The notes beneath the pieces were generated by a model, which saw only the letters and a program-made list of their open reading frames with translations, ran no database searches and was not told the DNA's origin. Position numbers and translations under genes: made by a program. This document shows, one piece after another, positions 1-10,360 of a stretch of 64,000 bases of DNA; position 1 is the first letter of the stretch; every line of letters begins with the position of its first letter. The stretch is from Daphnia carinata (taxonomy: Eukaryota > Arthropoda > Branchiopoda > Diplostraca > Daphniidae): positions 4,338,971 through 4,402,970 of the forward strand of contig NC_081333.1 in the NCBI RefSeq assembly GCF_022539665.2. The letters run 5' to 3'.

Positions 1-94
1 AAACAGAGCAACAGCACGAAAGTAAAAAAGACAAGATCTGAAATTTTTTTTTAAAGAATTTGTATTGACAATATTCGGCACAATTTAAAGACTT

Positions 95-183
95 GCAACT
101 TTGAAAGGGCAAAATAGCCGATTTCCAAGTTGCTGTTACTACTAATTACTTTGAAAGGGCAAAATAGCCGATTTCAAAGTTGC
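95..183. repeat. Two tandem copies of an imperfect 39-nt hairpin
   Basis: A segment of about 39 nt occurs twice, 50 bases apart (95-133 and about 146-183). Each copy is itself an inverted repeat. The left arm GCAACTTTGAAA (95-106) pairs with TTTCCAAGTTGC (122-133, one mismatch), and the second right arm TTTCAAAGTTGC (172-183) is the exact reverse complement of the first left arm. The loop contains GGGC-AAAATA-GCC, which extends the stem. What it belongs to is unknown; a mobile-element terminus is one possibility. Confidence 0.6.
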
Positions 184-186
184 TGT

Positions 187-500
187 CAACCGAGGTAGGG
201 GGAGACACTACCTCAGTTGACTCACCGGGGAGATTACCCGGTGCGTGGCTAAGAGAAGCCGGAAGAAGAGCGAAGGTTGCGGACAAGCTTTTACGTGAGC
301 GATTAACTGTTAATTCGGATTTTTGGGTAGCCGCACAGCCCTCCAATGATATCATCGGACCATGAGGACCCCCACGTCCCCTTTCCAGACAGCGCACTCA
401 CAACCGTTACTGCTGATCACAGTAGGGGCATGACCCCCTACGGGCTTATTAAAAATCAAAGGGAAACGGGGCCACAGAAAAGAAGGGAGCCCAGGTATGC
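187..500. other. GC-rich segment with several perfect or near-perfect hairpins
   Basis: This stretch is much richer in G and C than its AT-rich surroundings and contains successive local inverted repeats: 187-198 with 208-219 (one G-T pair), CACCGGG 223-229 with CCCGGTG 237-243 (perfect), and GTAGGGG 422-428 with CCCCTAC 435-441 (perfect). Short ORFs exist on both strands but resemble nothing known. It could be a structured RNA, a transposon untranslated region or a remnant. I cannot name a family. Confidence 0.4.
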
Positions 501-2507
501 ACTTCAATTTATATAAATTTTAATACTTTGTTTTCGGGCCGCAGCAACGACTGAAGGTAATGAGCAGGAAGCATTTTTCAAAAATTCCTTCGGGCTTCCA
601 ACCGTTATCGTTATGAAATTTGGTTCGACTAGATACCTCTTTTGATTCAGTATGATTCTTAACCTATTTAAAGAAAACGAAACATGAATCAATTTTTAAA
701 TGTTTGCCTATCAATATATATTCAATAAGGATCGGTGCAATCCTTCTTTACCTGTTGTTTTGGTGAACTACTGGTATTAATTGTATTCGGCTAATGGTTT
801 GACAGACAGTGCTTGCTTGGATGGTAAGTTGACAGGCAGTGAAGAAACTAAACATTAAGTGATTACCATTTTCTAATACCTATGCAAATAACACATGGCA
901 TTTTAATTAGTTGTAATCATAGGTTTCCACGCACAAAAAAAAAAAAGACAGACCTATTGGCTGAGACGCTTCAAAACGTTCCAACTTCTTTCAAGACCCC
1001 TGCACACATCACAGCATTTATGAGGAACAGGAGAGGTTAAAAGTTTTCTTTCTTTAAAAATCTATTTATTTCATAACATACCGTGATAAGCTCTTCTTTT
1101 GTAATGGGCAGCCCTCTCCAAGTACTTGCATAAGTAATGCTTCAATACTTGGAACAGCTGAAACAAGCGGTTGTGATAAAAGAAAGTATCAGCACCACTT
1201 GCAAGAATGTCGACATGAAGACTTGTTATGGACATTATCTACAATTGGTACAAATGACAGATGGGGTGAAACCGCAGTATGATGAAATAGCCTGACGGCG
1301 TTTGGCAACCGCAAAGTACGCTACAGCGCTAGCACGATGCAGCAGAAAAATTCGGTGAGTGTATGTAGAGAATTACCTAGAAATCTGACCGGGAGGTGGC
1401 GAGAGCAGTGAAACAGAAAAAAAGGCCGATATTTTATTTTTTGGGTAAAACGGATTGCCATAAAAATCTAGTTTCGCGAATTTTGATAGCGCAAATTTTG
1501 ACGAGAGCTTTAGACCTGTAGCGCTGCCGCAATTAGTATTCGCAAAAACGATTGTACGATCCTTCACGTTTTTTTAATTTCATGGGATTCTAAGTAGAAA
1601 GGCCTTCCATACCATTACTGTACTAGCGTATCACAGCAAGGTTGCACAACACGGAAACGTGATAATGAAGCAAGAAGCTTTCGATAATGGGGAGAGTTGC
1701 TAACAACTTGCGAAATAAGTCGAAGTCGTTTTCCTTTCTAACGGGTTGGATGCTGCATCTTACTACCTGGGCTACCGGAAGGGAAATTTAATTCAGTTTG
1801 AACGAAGCTTGGCAGTTTTTAATGCAGCATCAACATGGCAATAAGTTTACAGTAATTAATTATTATTTATCAGTTTGCGATGTTCTTTCATCCTCCTTGA
1901 TCCGATTACAACTCATTTTCAACGCGCTAGAAAAATGTCTGGTTCAAAAATTAGTACGCCGTTCACACACGAAGTTCACATTGGCTCCTTATTGTCTCTT
2001 TAGAACATAGGCGCATGAAAGCATTTAGTATTGCTTTAAAATTTTTAAAATTTAATTACGTGTGATAATGCACGTTGTCGCCGTATAGGACAAAGGGTCT
2101 AGTATTTGCTCCCCTAACCACGAATCGGATGCCATCCTAACACAGACAGTTAAAGTTTTGCTAACCTGTGGAAAATACTTTAAGAATTGTTATTTCAATG
2201 GTTTTATATTACAAAGCCTGGACTGGAAACATTGTGGTTGATTTATTCTAAAGTAATAGTTTTCCTAAAGTAGTATGACTACAAGGCAAAACCAAGATGA
2301 TAATGTTGGTTATGTCATATTCTCATTTTGGATGGTCCGTGCAGTTGTGAATATTAACTCTTTGCCTCGATGTATTGGTATGACTGTACACCAGGATTCC
2401 TGGAAAATAAACACCTGTTTTCGGTGAAAATACAGAGACTTTATAAGACACAGTTGAACTTTTTTTAAATCTGTAACAAAAGTTTTACCTAGCATTGGCA
2501 AATTACA
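501..2507. other. Intergenic, no supported gene
   Basis: AT-rich sequence with only short unsupported ORFs. The right end should hold the 3' UTR of the minus-strand COX17 gene; a reverse-strand AATAAA (TTTATT at 2242-2247) is a candidate poly(A) signal. Confidence 0.5.
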
Positions 2508-2784
2508 CTAAATGTTGAACCCAAGTTTCCTCATACACGTTAAATGGTCTTGAATGAGGGATGCACAGTTTTCCTCTCCGTTTTCGATGATACTATGAAC
2601 ACAAACCGTTAATAAACGGAATTCTTTCTAGCAAAATCGAATACCGGCATGATACATACCACTGGTCTCTCGCTCTTTTGGTCTCAGGACATGCACAACA
2701 TGGCTTAAGTTTTTTCACACCCTCATCAGCAGGAGTTTTTTCTTTATCTTCACCTTTAGGCACAGATACTGGTTGTTCTGACAT
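2508..2784 (-). CDS. COX17: Cytochrome c oxidase copper chaperone COX17
   Basis: Two exons on the minus strand, 2784-2660 and 2592-2508, separated by a 67-base GT-AG intron, give a 69-residue protein, the usual size for COX17. The family signature KPCCACPETK spans about residues 27-36. The adjacent cysteines 29 and 30 form the copper site. The twin CX9C motifs are C32/C42 and C51/C61, and C42 is created across the splice junction. COX17 carries Cu(I) in the mitochondrial intermembrane space to SCO1 and COX11 for cytochrome c oxidase assembly. The protein ends in GFNI, like animal orthologues. Its start lies 468 bases from the divergently transcribed kinase gene on the plus strand. Confidence 0.95.
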
Positions 2785-3252
2785 TTTATTTCACTTTAAA
2801 AGTATTTGAAATTTTCCAATCAGATGTGTCTCAAAAACTTCGATGTGACTGTGATCTGCTAATCGTCTGCTAAATTTTACGTAATTTGAAATTCTTTACA
2901 ATACTAGAGCAGCGCCTCTAGTGAGAAGACCTAATACTGCGGAAGCGAAAAAGCAAATGTTAGTATTTCAGCAAACGGTTATCGGCAATTCCAATGCTAT
3001 AATATCAGTTGGCTCATCGTTTGCCCCTGTTGATCAAGCTTTCAAAAAGTTTATCAAATCACAGATTAAAAAGACGAAGTTATCTGCCATATAGCAGGTA
3101 AAGGGGCGCTAAAGGTTTGGCTACATATACCGCCTTCAACTTTGACTATACTCAATTCTAAAAATGTTTTCGTTCTCTCTGAAACATTCACAAGTGTTTC
3201 AATTCTCTTACGCTGAAAAGATTTAAATTTACTTGTAGTGGGTTCCAATGGT
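2785..3252. promoter_or_regulatory. Head-to-head intergenic region between COX17 and a kinase gene
   Basis: These 468 bases separate two start codons on opposite strands, so they must hold both promoters, possibly shared. No clear TATA box or other named element could be picked out by eye. Confidence 0.4.
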
Positions 3253-4251
3253 ATGGAGTCGTCGAGAGAAATCGGCGATACGGGTATTACTTACTCGAAA
3301 AACGCTGTGCTAGGTACAGGCTTTTTTGGGGATGTTTATTGTGGTTGTTTCAACGGCGAAAATGTTGCTGTAAAAAAAATATTAAAGCGTTCGGAAAAAG
3401 ATGTCCGCGAATGCAATCTGCAAATTAAACTTGATCACGAGAACGTTTTGGCCATTCGTAAAGTGGCAGAAGATGAAGATTTTCGGTATTTCCATTCCTA
3501 ATTTTCTATTTATTATACTTTAATAACTAGTCATTTGCATTCAGGTATATCGTGCTGGAACTTTGTGCGGGAACCCTTGGAGAAGTCATTGAGAAAACGT
3601 ACAAAGGCCCAGACTTGCCGCCTGACCAAGTTGTTCTGTACGAAATCGCAGATGGCCTTGATTACATCCACGGAAAGAAACTTGTCCATCGCGATGTTAA
3701 ACCTGATAACATTTTAATTTCCATGTCTGGTCAAATGAAATTATCGGATTTCGGATTAAGCAAAAAAATCAGCACACGGAACACGTGCTCGATGAGTGGA
3801 CTTAAAGGAACCCTTTTATGGATGGCACCAGAGCTGAGGAGTAATAACGAACCCAATAAAGCAACGCCTAAATGTGACATCTTCCCGTGTGGTTGCGTCT
3901 TTTTTGTTTTCCTTACGCGTAAAAATGGTGGTATTCATCCGTTTGGCGACAAGAATGGCGATCACATCGAAGTACAACAGAATATCCGTGATGGTACACC
4001 AGTTAACCTGGATGGTAGGATCAGTTTGACTATCTAAAAGTTAGGCTATGCGGGTATCTATAAAATTCTACCAATAATTATTCACAGTATTAAGAGGTGA
4101 TCATTTTGCTGCTGATGTCATTCGAAAAATGATAAAAAAAGATCCGTCGGTTAGAATCGCTTTGGAAGAGGTTAAACGCTCGTTTCAAGAACTCGAGAGA
4201 AAAACGTATCCATTCCTCCGTTTCTGCTGGAATCAAGTTACCAACTGGTAA
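3253..4251 (+). CDS. Small IRE1-like serine/threonine kinase
   Basis: Three exons, 3253-3485, 3545-4014 and 4088-4251, join in frame to 288 residues, little more than a kinase domain. Visible motifs are a glycine loop GTGFFGDVY (about 21-29), the beta-3 lysine in VAVKK (K41), HRDVKPDN (from 126), DFG (146-148) and WMAPE. The segment CDIFPCGCVFFVF followed by HPFG is the pattern of the IRE1/RNase L kinase family. All catalytic residues are present, so it is probably active. There is no signal peptide, membrane segment or recognisable KEN nuclease. Start chosen at the first ATG (3253); the frame is open a little upstream but without ATG. Intron positions and phases match those of the kinase part of the kinase-RhoGAP gene at 59783, so the two are paralogues. 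The C-terminus (ends VTNW) is short and lacks RhoGAP. Confidence 0.85.
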
Positions 4252-4379
4252 AGATCAAGTTTGGCGTAAGTTTTTCATTTTACGTTTTTTTCATGAGACA
4301 TTGGTTGATTTCTGCTTTTCATACAACAGGAACCTGTAATTCCGGCAATGAAGGTTTTATTTAACATAGTAACCCGACT

Positions 4380-4620
4380 ACTCCAGAAACCCCAGCAACC
4401 TAAGTAAATCCAAGAAATCCAACAACGCGAATGACTTAAGCAATTCCCGCTACCCCAGCAATTCCAGCAACCGCAGCGACTTCAGCAATCCCAGCAACCC
4501 AAGCAACCCCAACGACTCCATCAACCCCAACGACCCCAGCAACCATAGCAATTCCAGCAACCATAGCAATTCCAGCAACCTCAGCAACACGTGCCACCCC
4601 GGCAACCTCAGCGTTCACAG
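4380..4620 (+). repeat. Degenerate short tandem repeat, CCAGCAA-like
   Basis: About 240 bases built from diverged copies of a 6-15 base unit around CCAGCAA(T/C), including a nearly exact double copy of a 15-base unit around 4546-4575. It is open in more than one frame, as expected of a low-complexity tandem array. Confidence 0.7.
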
Positions 4621-5009
4621 TAAATCCCGATAGCTGCGATCGTATAGTAGCAGTTCTGATAATAAAGACCAGCGGCACAATCGCGTCAAAGCTCTCGACC
4701 ACCACAGAAGAAAAGGTTAATTGCATTGCGTATTTTGACCCATTTACGAATATGGTTATTTCCACCGGTGCTGAAGTCCCTCTGCCAGTCGTGGTTATTC
4801 CACCCAATGCGACGTCCCCTGCAATTAGGGACACGGGTGCTATATCGCGGCGCGGTTGGCGAAATAACCGTGGGCAAAATTGTACCAGTCATAGGCAGGA
4901 CTTCGGCTCTAGTAAGTTTCAAGATGAATTGAATCAGATCTTACAATCCATCTTAGAAAAAGGGTTTTCTCCTTGCAGTTTAAACATCAAATTAACCTGC
5001 CTGGATTAA
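4440..5009 (+). other. Open frame with Pro/Ala/Thr repeats, possible exon
   Basis: The frame beginning just after a stop at 4437-4439 is open to 5009. The first third reads as repeated Pro-Ala-Thr/Ile units. The rest is non-repetitive, with the stretches CDRIVAVLIIKTSGTI and VPLPVVVIPPN. The first ATG is only at 4752, so if coding, it would be a downstream exon or start there. It lies just behind the kinase gene on the same strand, but no splice joining the two in frame was found. No family recognised. Confidence 0.2.
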
Positions 5010-6239
5010 TAATTACACTTTTTGTTTTCAACCACAATGGGCTCTTTCCATAATTCTCAGCTAATTTGAAATTTCAAGAAGCTTTTTTGCAGAGCTAATC
5101 ATTAAAGGGCCAGTCTGATCTCACAATTGTCTTCAATACTAAGGGAGTCTTAACTGTCAGTATTGTCATGATCAACATACTTTACCAAAAGAAAACACCA
5201 GTAATGATCAGACTTACCAAAAATCAGGGTAGGTAGCAAGTGGAATCGGTTGAGACGGAAATCGCCTACAACTGAAGTTGCCAAAGAGTTTTTGGCAAAT
5301 CATTTGGTGGCCAGCGATTGCACGTTACAAGTTTGAGATGATTTGTTTGTTACTCCCGGCCATATAGTGGAAATACTCGATGAAACTGTGCCTGTTAAAA
5401 AAAAAATCGTCAACCAAACAGACAAGAAAAATTATTCTCGCACAATGAAGAAAGTACAAGCTTGCGTTATTTTTACAACTAAACATTATGTACTATACAC
5501 ATTATTATACCCCACCATAGTAACAACAATAACTAAACGGTTTAATCACAGAAAAGTTTCGTATTCACGAAACCAACTTAAAAACAGAACACCAACACAC
5601 GCCGTTACAACAAGCCAACCACAAAAGGCCAATAGGTTATTGGCTGTGGAATTTGATAAATAGTTATAAAATGTCCACAAGTTTGGCCAAAAAGAATATT
5701 CAGTTCCCTATTATTGATCAAAACAATCAGATTTCCCTATTCTAGTCAAGCAGATCTCATAAATATCTCATAAATTTCATATTGGATTGCAGGTAAACAA
5801 GTTATGACTTACATTACACATTTGACATGTTTTCTATCGCCGAAGACGACCTACACTAAAGACGATCACAGTAAGCACCTCTACTTTTTGTATGGCTAAG
5901 AAAAACGCAGAAGTACGATACTTGACAACTGTTCTGAGAGAACATTACCTTTCGAGTAAACTCGAAACTTGAACTTGTGCAAGAATAGCCGCCCATCAAC
6001 AAGCCTCTTAGGCTCTGACCATTTCGAATGGCAGTGGTTGTGGCCTCAGAATTTAAAAATAAACGCTAGATGGCGTAGTGCTTCAACAACAAACTGGTGT
6101 GACGTATGAAGTGGGCCAGTGTTGACCAGGGGAAAGTGCTACATGCTTGGCAATCACTTTTGTAATGGTGAATAAACTGACCGTAACAAGTCTGTATTCC
6201 AACGAAGACAAATCCTCAGTAGAGTGATAATCATCCACC
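5010..6239. other. Intergenic, no supported gene
   Basis: AT-rich sequence with only short ORFs, none resembling a known protein. The right end should contain the promoter and 5' UTR of the syntaxin gene. Confidence 0.5.
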
Positions 6240-7190
6240 ATGATGGATATAACGTCGCTATTCAAAGCATCAATCAAGACAGTCCGGACACGCAATAAAG
6301 CTCTGGGATTAAACAGCAAACCCGAGGACCCAAACCGTATATTTCCACGGCCGTCGAAAGACTTAACCAAGTTCCAGACAAAAGCGAAGGAGATTGTCTC
6401 CAATGTAGCCAAGCTAAAGGAGTTTTTGACAGAGAATCGTAAGGCATACCTAGACACAAGTGTCCAACTTTTCAATCAAGTTCCCAAATTAAGTCAAGCA
6501 GATCGTGCAGAATTTGATCACACCACTCAACTTATTATAAAAACAAGCAATCAATATTTACAAGAACTAAAGAGAGAAAATGCTACTCATAGTCATGCTA
6601 ATAGTCAGACAAAAGAGCACCGCACAATTGTTATTAACAGCATTGAGCAATACTTCAAATCAGTATGTAAAACTTACAGCGAGTTGAAGGAGTTGTACTC
6701 AAAGCGACAACATGAACTTAATAAAGTCACAAAGCTTGAGGGAGATGGCATGACAGGTTTCAGAAAATCCAGCTTAGGACTTGAAAGTCCCAGTGACAGC
6801 CCAAGGATCTACTCCAGCTACGATGATGATCACCAAAAAGCTGATGAAGAAAAAATAAATTTTACTGTAGCTGAAGTTCAATTGTTTGAAAAGGAAAATT
6901 CGCTTTTGTTCAACGAACTCAATAGTCTAACTGAAGAAGTCAATCAGATTCAAGGACGTGTTGTCAAGATTGCCGAGTTACAGCAAGTTTTAACAGAAAA
7001 AGTCCTCGATCAAGAAAAGGACATTGAACGTATCGCCACCACTACCGTCTCAGCTACTGAAAATATTCGTGAGGGTAACGAACAACTTCGACAAGCTCTT
7101 CAAAGTAACTCTGGCTTCCGAATCGCCATCCTCTTCTTTATTCTTGTCCTTTTCTTCTCCATTCTTTTCCTCGATTGGTATAATGATTGA
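6240..7190 (+). CDS. STX18: Syntaxin-18, ER SNARE
   Basis: A single intronless frame of 316 residues. The N-terminus (MMDITSLFKASIKTVRTRNK) matches the syntaxin-18 N-terminal domain, and the conserved KEHRT segment lies near residue 125. The SNARE motif spans about residues 205-285, including EGRVVKI-like and ATENIREGNEQL stretches. A C-terminal anchor (about 291-312) ends in FLDWYND, as in animal syntaxin-18 (FLDWYDS). Syntaxin-18 is the ER Q-SNARE that works with SEC22B, BNIP1 and USE1 and the NRZ tether in Golgi-to-ER retrograde fusion. ATG at 6240 fits the conserved N-terminus. An AATAAA lies just after the stop at 7201-7206. Confidence 0.93.
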   Translation: MMDITSLFKASIKTVRTRNKALGLNSKPEDPNRIFPRPSKDLTKFQTKAKEIVSNVAKLKEFLTENRKAYLDTSVQLFNQVPKLSQADRAEFDHTTQLIIKTSNQYLQELKRENATHSHANSQTKEHRTIVINSIEQYFKSVCKTYSELKELYSKRQHELNKVTKLEGDGMTGFRKSSLGLESPSDSPRIYSSYDDDHQKADEEKINFTVAEVQLFEKENSLLFNELNSLTEEVNQIQGRVVKIAELQQVLTEKVLDQEKDIERIATTTVSATENIREGNEQLRQALQSNSGFRIAILFFILVLFFSILFLDWYND

Positions 7191-7331
7191 CCAATAGATA
7201 AATAAAGTTATATACTGACTGTATTTGTAGCTCATCGACTATCACAGTTTCTTGTTTAAGATCCGTTAAAATTGACATAGTTTTGGCCAAGGAACTTTTA
7301 AGCCATGACCATGAATTTATTAAAAGATTGA
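7191..7331. promoter_or_regulatory. Convergent 3' ends with overlapping poly(A) signals
   Basis: Only 141 bases separate the stop codons of the plus-strand syntaxin and the minus-strand heme oxygenase. AATAAA on the plus strand is at 7201-7206. The reverse-strand AATAAA (TTTATT on plus) is at 7316-7321. The two 3' UTRs probably overlap. Confidence 0.6.
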
Positions 7332-8172
7332 CTAACTGTTACCAATATTGCTAATCATCTTGTAGCCAAAATAGATGGCCGCAACTGTAGGAACAACTAT
7401 TAAAGCAAAGTTGCAGAACTTCTTTAAAACTATACGATTTGTGCTGATGGTCCTTATTATCTTGTTATTCATTCTAAAAACGGTCTTACTTTCTTCAATC
7501 AATTTCCACTTGTCTTCTTCTCCGAGTTGAGCCGCAATAAGTTCCATGGCGTCAACCATTTGTTTCTTCAGTTTGAAAATCGGAATATCCCCAAAATCTG
7601 TGACGGATTCACCTGGTTGCTGATGGTTATTGGCACTGGTTGATTGGAATTTTAAACTAGCTTCTAGAGATCGCTTCTTGCGCAGGATTTGTCCGCCGGA
7701 AAAAAGGCCCATAAACAAGTGATAAATGTAGGCAGCTAACATGTAAGGGTTATCTCTTTCTAGGCAGGTTAGATAGTCAATATAGGCAGTGACTGCGCCA
7801 TTTGGCTGATAGATGTTTTCAAGCCATTGTGCTCCATAATAGAAACACAGGTCTTCTTCAAATGCTTTGGTTCTTCTCATCCCTTTTATATCCAATTCAC
7901 TGAGCAGTGTATGGCTGAGACGATCTAAGGCTTGTTCAAGGAACTTGAAAATTTCATAAAAGCACAATAGCCCCTCAGCCCAAATTGAGTTGTCACTCAT
8001 TGCTGTAAATACATCAAATAAAATTAAGAGCTACAGTAATTGATATGAGAAAGTTATTTGTTCAAATACCTATTCCAAGTTTTGCATTAACTAGGGCATC
8101 ACTAATATCATGGATCTCCCTGGTTGCTTTTCGCATTTGCTTCGTAAATTCGAGTTTTCCTTCCATTGCCAT
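7332..8172 (-). CDS. HMOX: Heme oxygenase, membrane-anchored
   Basis: Two exons, 8172-8070 and 8002-7332, give 257 residues. Heme oxygenase splits heme to biliverdin, iron and CO at the ER. The start of helix A reads MRKATREIH with the candidate proximal heme ligand H21 (human HO-1 H25). The distal helix signature is present as MGLFSGGQILRKK (about 132-144), and the C-terminus has a hydrophobic tail anchor (about 230-251) as in animal enzymes. One key position differs: the human sequence has GDLSGGQ, with D140 needed for oxygen activation, but here Leu (about residue 134) stands in its place. Start chosen at 8172; the next in-frame Met at 8166 is equally plausible. Confidence 0.88.
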
Positions 8173-9175
8173 TACAAAAATGAGATGTGTTATGTCAGAC
8201 GTCTTAAATAAGAATTCGAAACCAAGAAGAGACACCACAAAGCCTATTTGTAAACAACGCTCGAGAAAAATCCATTGCACTACTCTACGATTTACAGAAG
8301 CCCCTTCTTTGACGACTTGGACGGAAGTCAGCAGAAATGTTGCAATTTCAATTCTTAAGTTCTTAACTTAATTACTTTTCTAGATTTTAAATTTTTTCTG
8401 AACTTTTAAGTCTAAGCTAAGTTTCTAATCTGTTGCGCACTAAAACAAAAATAGTTCTAAAGTCTAAACGCATAACGCACTAGATGACATGTATTTTCGG
8501 TGAAATCCCACAGAGTAAATAATAGAGGACAAGAATACCAGCACAAATACAAAAAAGAACTCGAAGAGAGACGTTATTGAATAGCCATTGGGTTCATTAT
8601 TTTTATTAATTTTTTTTTTCAATTTTGTTCTCTTCTTTTTGTCTTTTTTTCTCACAAAAATTTTCTTTGCTCAAAACGGGGAGGAAATTAGTTTTTTTCT
8701 TTTTTAAAACTGTAAACCAGTCTCTCCAAAATCCATCGATACTCACCAAGATAAGGTGATATTTACTAATATATATACGGGCGGAACGACGAAACACGAA
8801 TGCGTGTCGAGGTCAGTATAAAGGGATCGACTGAAACCAAGAGGGAAATTCATCATTATTTTCGTATTCTGATTTTTTCGTGGGAGAGTGGGGACCCCAT
8901 CCGCTCAGAGCAAATCTTTAACCTTCAAAAAAAAGAAAAGAAACCGAAACCTTATGTGGGCTGTTTCGATATTAAACTAAGAAACTTCCACAGAACTTTT
9001 ATATCCGAACACTAATCACTTTACGTCAGCAAGAAAAAACAATGAAGGTGGTTTAAGATGTGTTGTGGAAGAATGGGAGTGTGGGGTGGGACAGTGGTGA
9101 ACGAATGTTGAATTCCAAATCAGGAGAAGGGGTGGAGGGCGGTGGCATTAAGAGATCCGTGGGGCTAAGAATCAC
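8173..9175. other. Intergenic, AT-rich with T-runs
   Basis: Contains the heme oxygenase 5' flank and the UBE2R 3' flank. Poly-T/poly-A-rich tracts occur around 8600-8710 and 8930-8950. No supported gene. Confidence 0.5.
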
Positions 9176-10360
9176 TTAAGCGTTCTCGTTTCCGCTATCG
9201 TCAGCTCCATCGGCATCGTCGTCCTGATCGACATAGTCGGAATCCTCGTCATCCAGATCGTAGCAGTCGTCGTAAAAATCATTCATATCCAGAGATTCCG
9301 TCACTAGAAAGATTAGCAATACATTGAAAGGCTTGCACCAGAAGAGGATCTCCATAAAAGCTAAACAGATAATACCTGGAGGTTTGGACTTGATGCAGTA
9401 ATCCTCTAGGGTCAGCGGGACCACTACATTGTCTTTATCTGCCTCTGCTCGGGAACCGGCCACCTAACAAAAACCAATTGGTTGAAATTGGACGGTTGAG
9501 AGCAGTGAGTGTGTACAATTCACACCTGTTTCTTGATGATATTGGCATACTCGGCATCTTTGCCTTTCGAGTCCTTCCATCTGCGGTACATGACCGAGGC
9601 ATCAACGTTGGCCGGACTGAATGTGTTGGGCTCGTTAAATAGAGATATCACCGAGAGCAATATTGTTCTGTTGGTACGAAAGAAAAAAAACAGCAAATAA
9701 TGACTGGAGAACAGGTGAGTAATTGGGAAGCATTGCTAGTATTGCTAGCATAGTAACACCACACAAGCATTGCACCTTTAGTTATGACTGCTTAAGTGGT
9801 GCTTTCAGTTTACATGTGTGTACAGTTCTATTGACTATGTAATATTCCAATGATTACAAAAATTTGCTTACCTAACATTCTGAGTAGGGTTCCACCTTTC
9901 GCAGGGGAGCTCTCCACTTTGAGGGTCATCTACCGGGGGGTGAAGGATAGAAATGCACAAATCTCCATTCTGTGTTAAGCAACCCAAAAATACAGGTTTA
10001 ACTAAATTTCAAGATTTTAAGTTTCTTCTATGTTACCTCATAAACATTTGGGTGCCAGACTTTGGTCAAAAATCTCATCGAGGGAGGTGAGTAAGGGTAA
10101 TCGGGTGGGAACTTGAGCTGAGCCTGTAAAACAAAAGAGAAAACTTTGGAATGAGAAAGTGAGTCGGAGATCTACACAATTACCTTGAAGTAACCTCCTT
10201 GGTAGAGGGTATCTGGTGGGCCAAAAATGGCCACTTCCCAGTCAAAAAGCACATCTTCGTTCATCAATTTGACTCTGAATCCTTCAACAGGCTCTTCCTG
10301 AATGCTCTTGTACTCCAAGGCCAGGGCCCTGACAGCGCTACTGCTGGGCTGGGCAGCCAT
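9176..10360 (-). CDS. UBE2R2: Ubiquitin-conjugating enzyme E2 R (Cdc34-like)
   Basis: Six minus-strand exons, 10360-10184, 10123-10037, 9969-9872, 9667-9526, 9463-9376 and 9303-9176, join in consistent phases to 239 residues (human UBE2R2 has 238). The UBC core includes [20 protein letters not shown] with catalytic C93, and the acidic-loop insertion [13 protein letters not shown] that marks Cdc34/UBE2R. The C-terminal tail is very acidic (runs of D and E after about residue 200) and ends SGNENA, resembling the SGNEES end of UBE2R2. This tail docks on cullin in SCF ligases, and the enzyme builds K48 chains on SCF substrates such as cell-cycle inhibitors. Start at 10360 has a good context (AAGATGG). 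A TTG four codons upstream is in frame but unlikely. Confidence 0.95.

Noticed and set aside
601-640. GGTTCGACT resembling a tRNA B box
   Set aside because: The match to the consensus is incomplete, and no A box or cloverleaf was found upstream.
4436-4834. Minus-strand frame of repeated AGVAGIA units
   Set aside because: Antisense reading of the CCAGCAA repeat; low complexity opens several frames.
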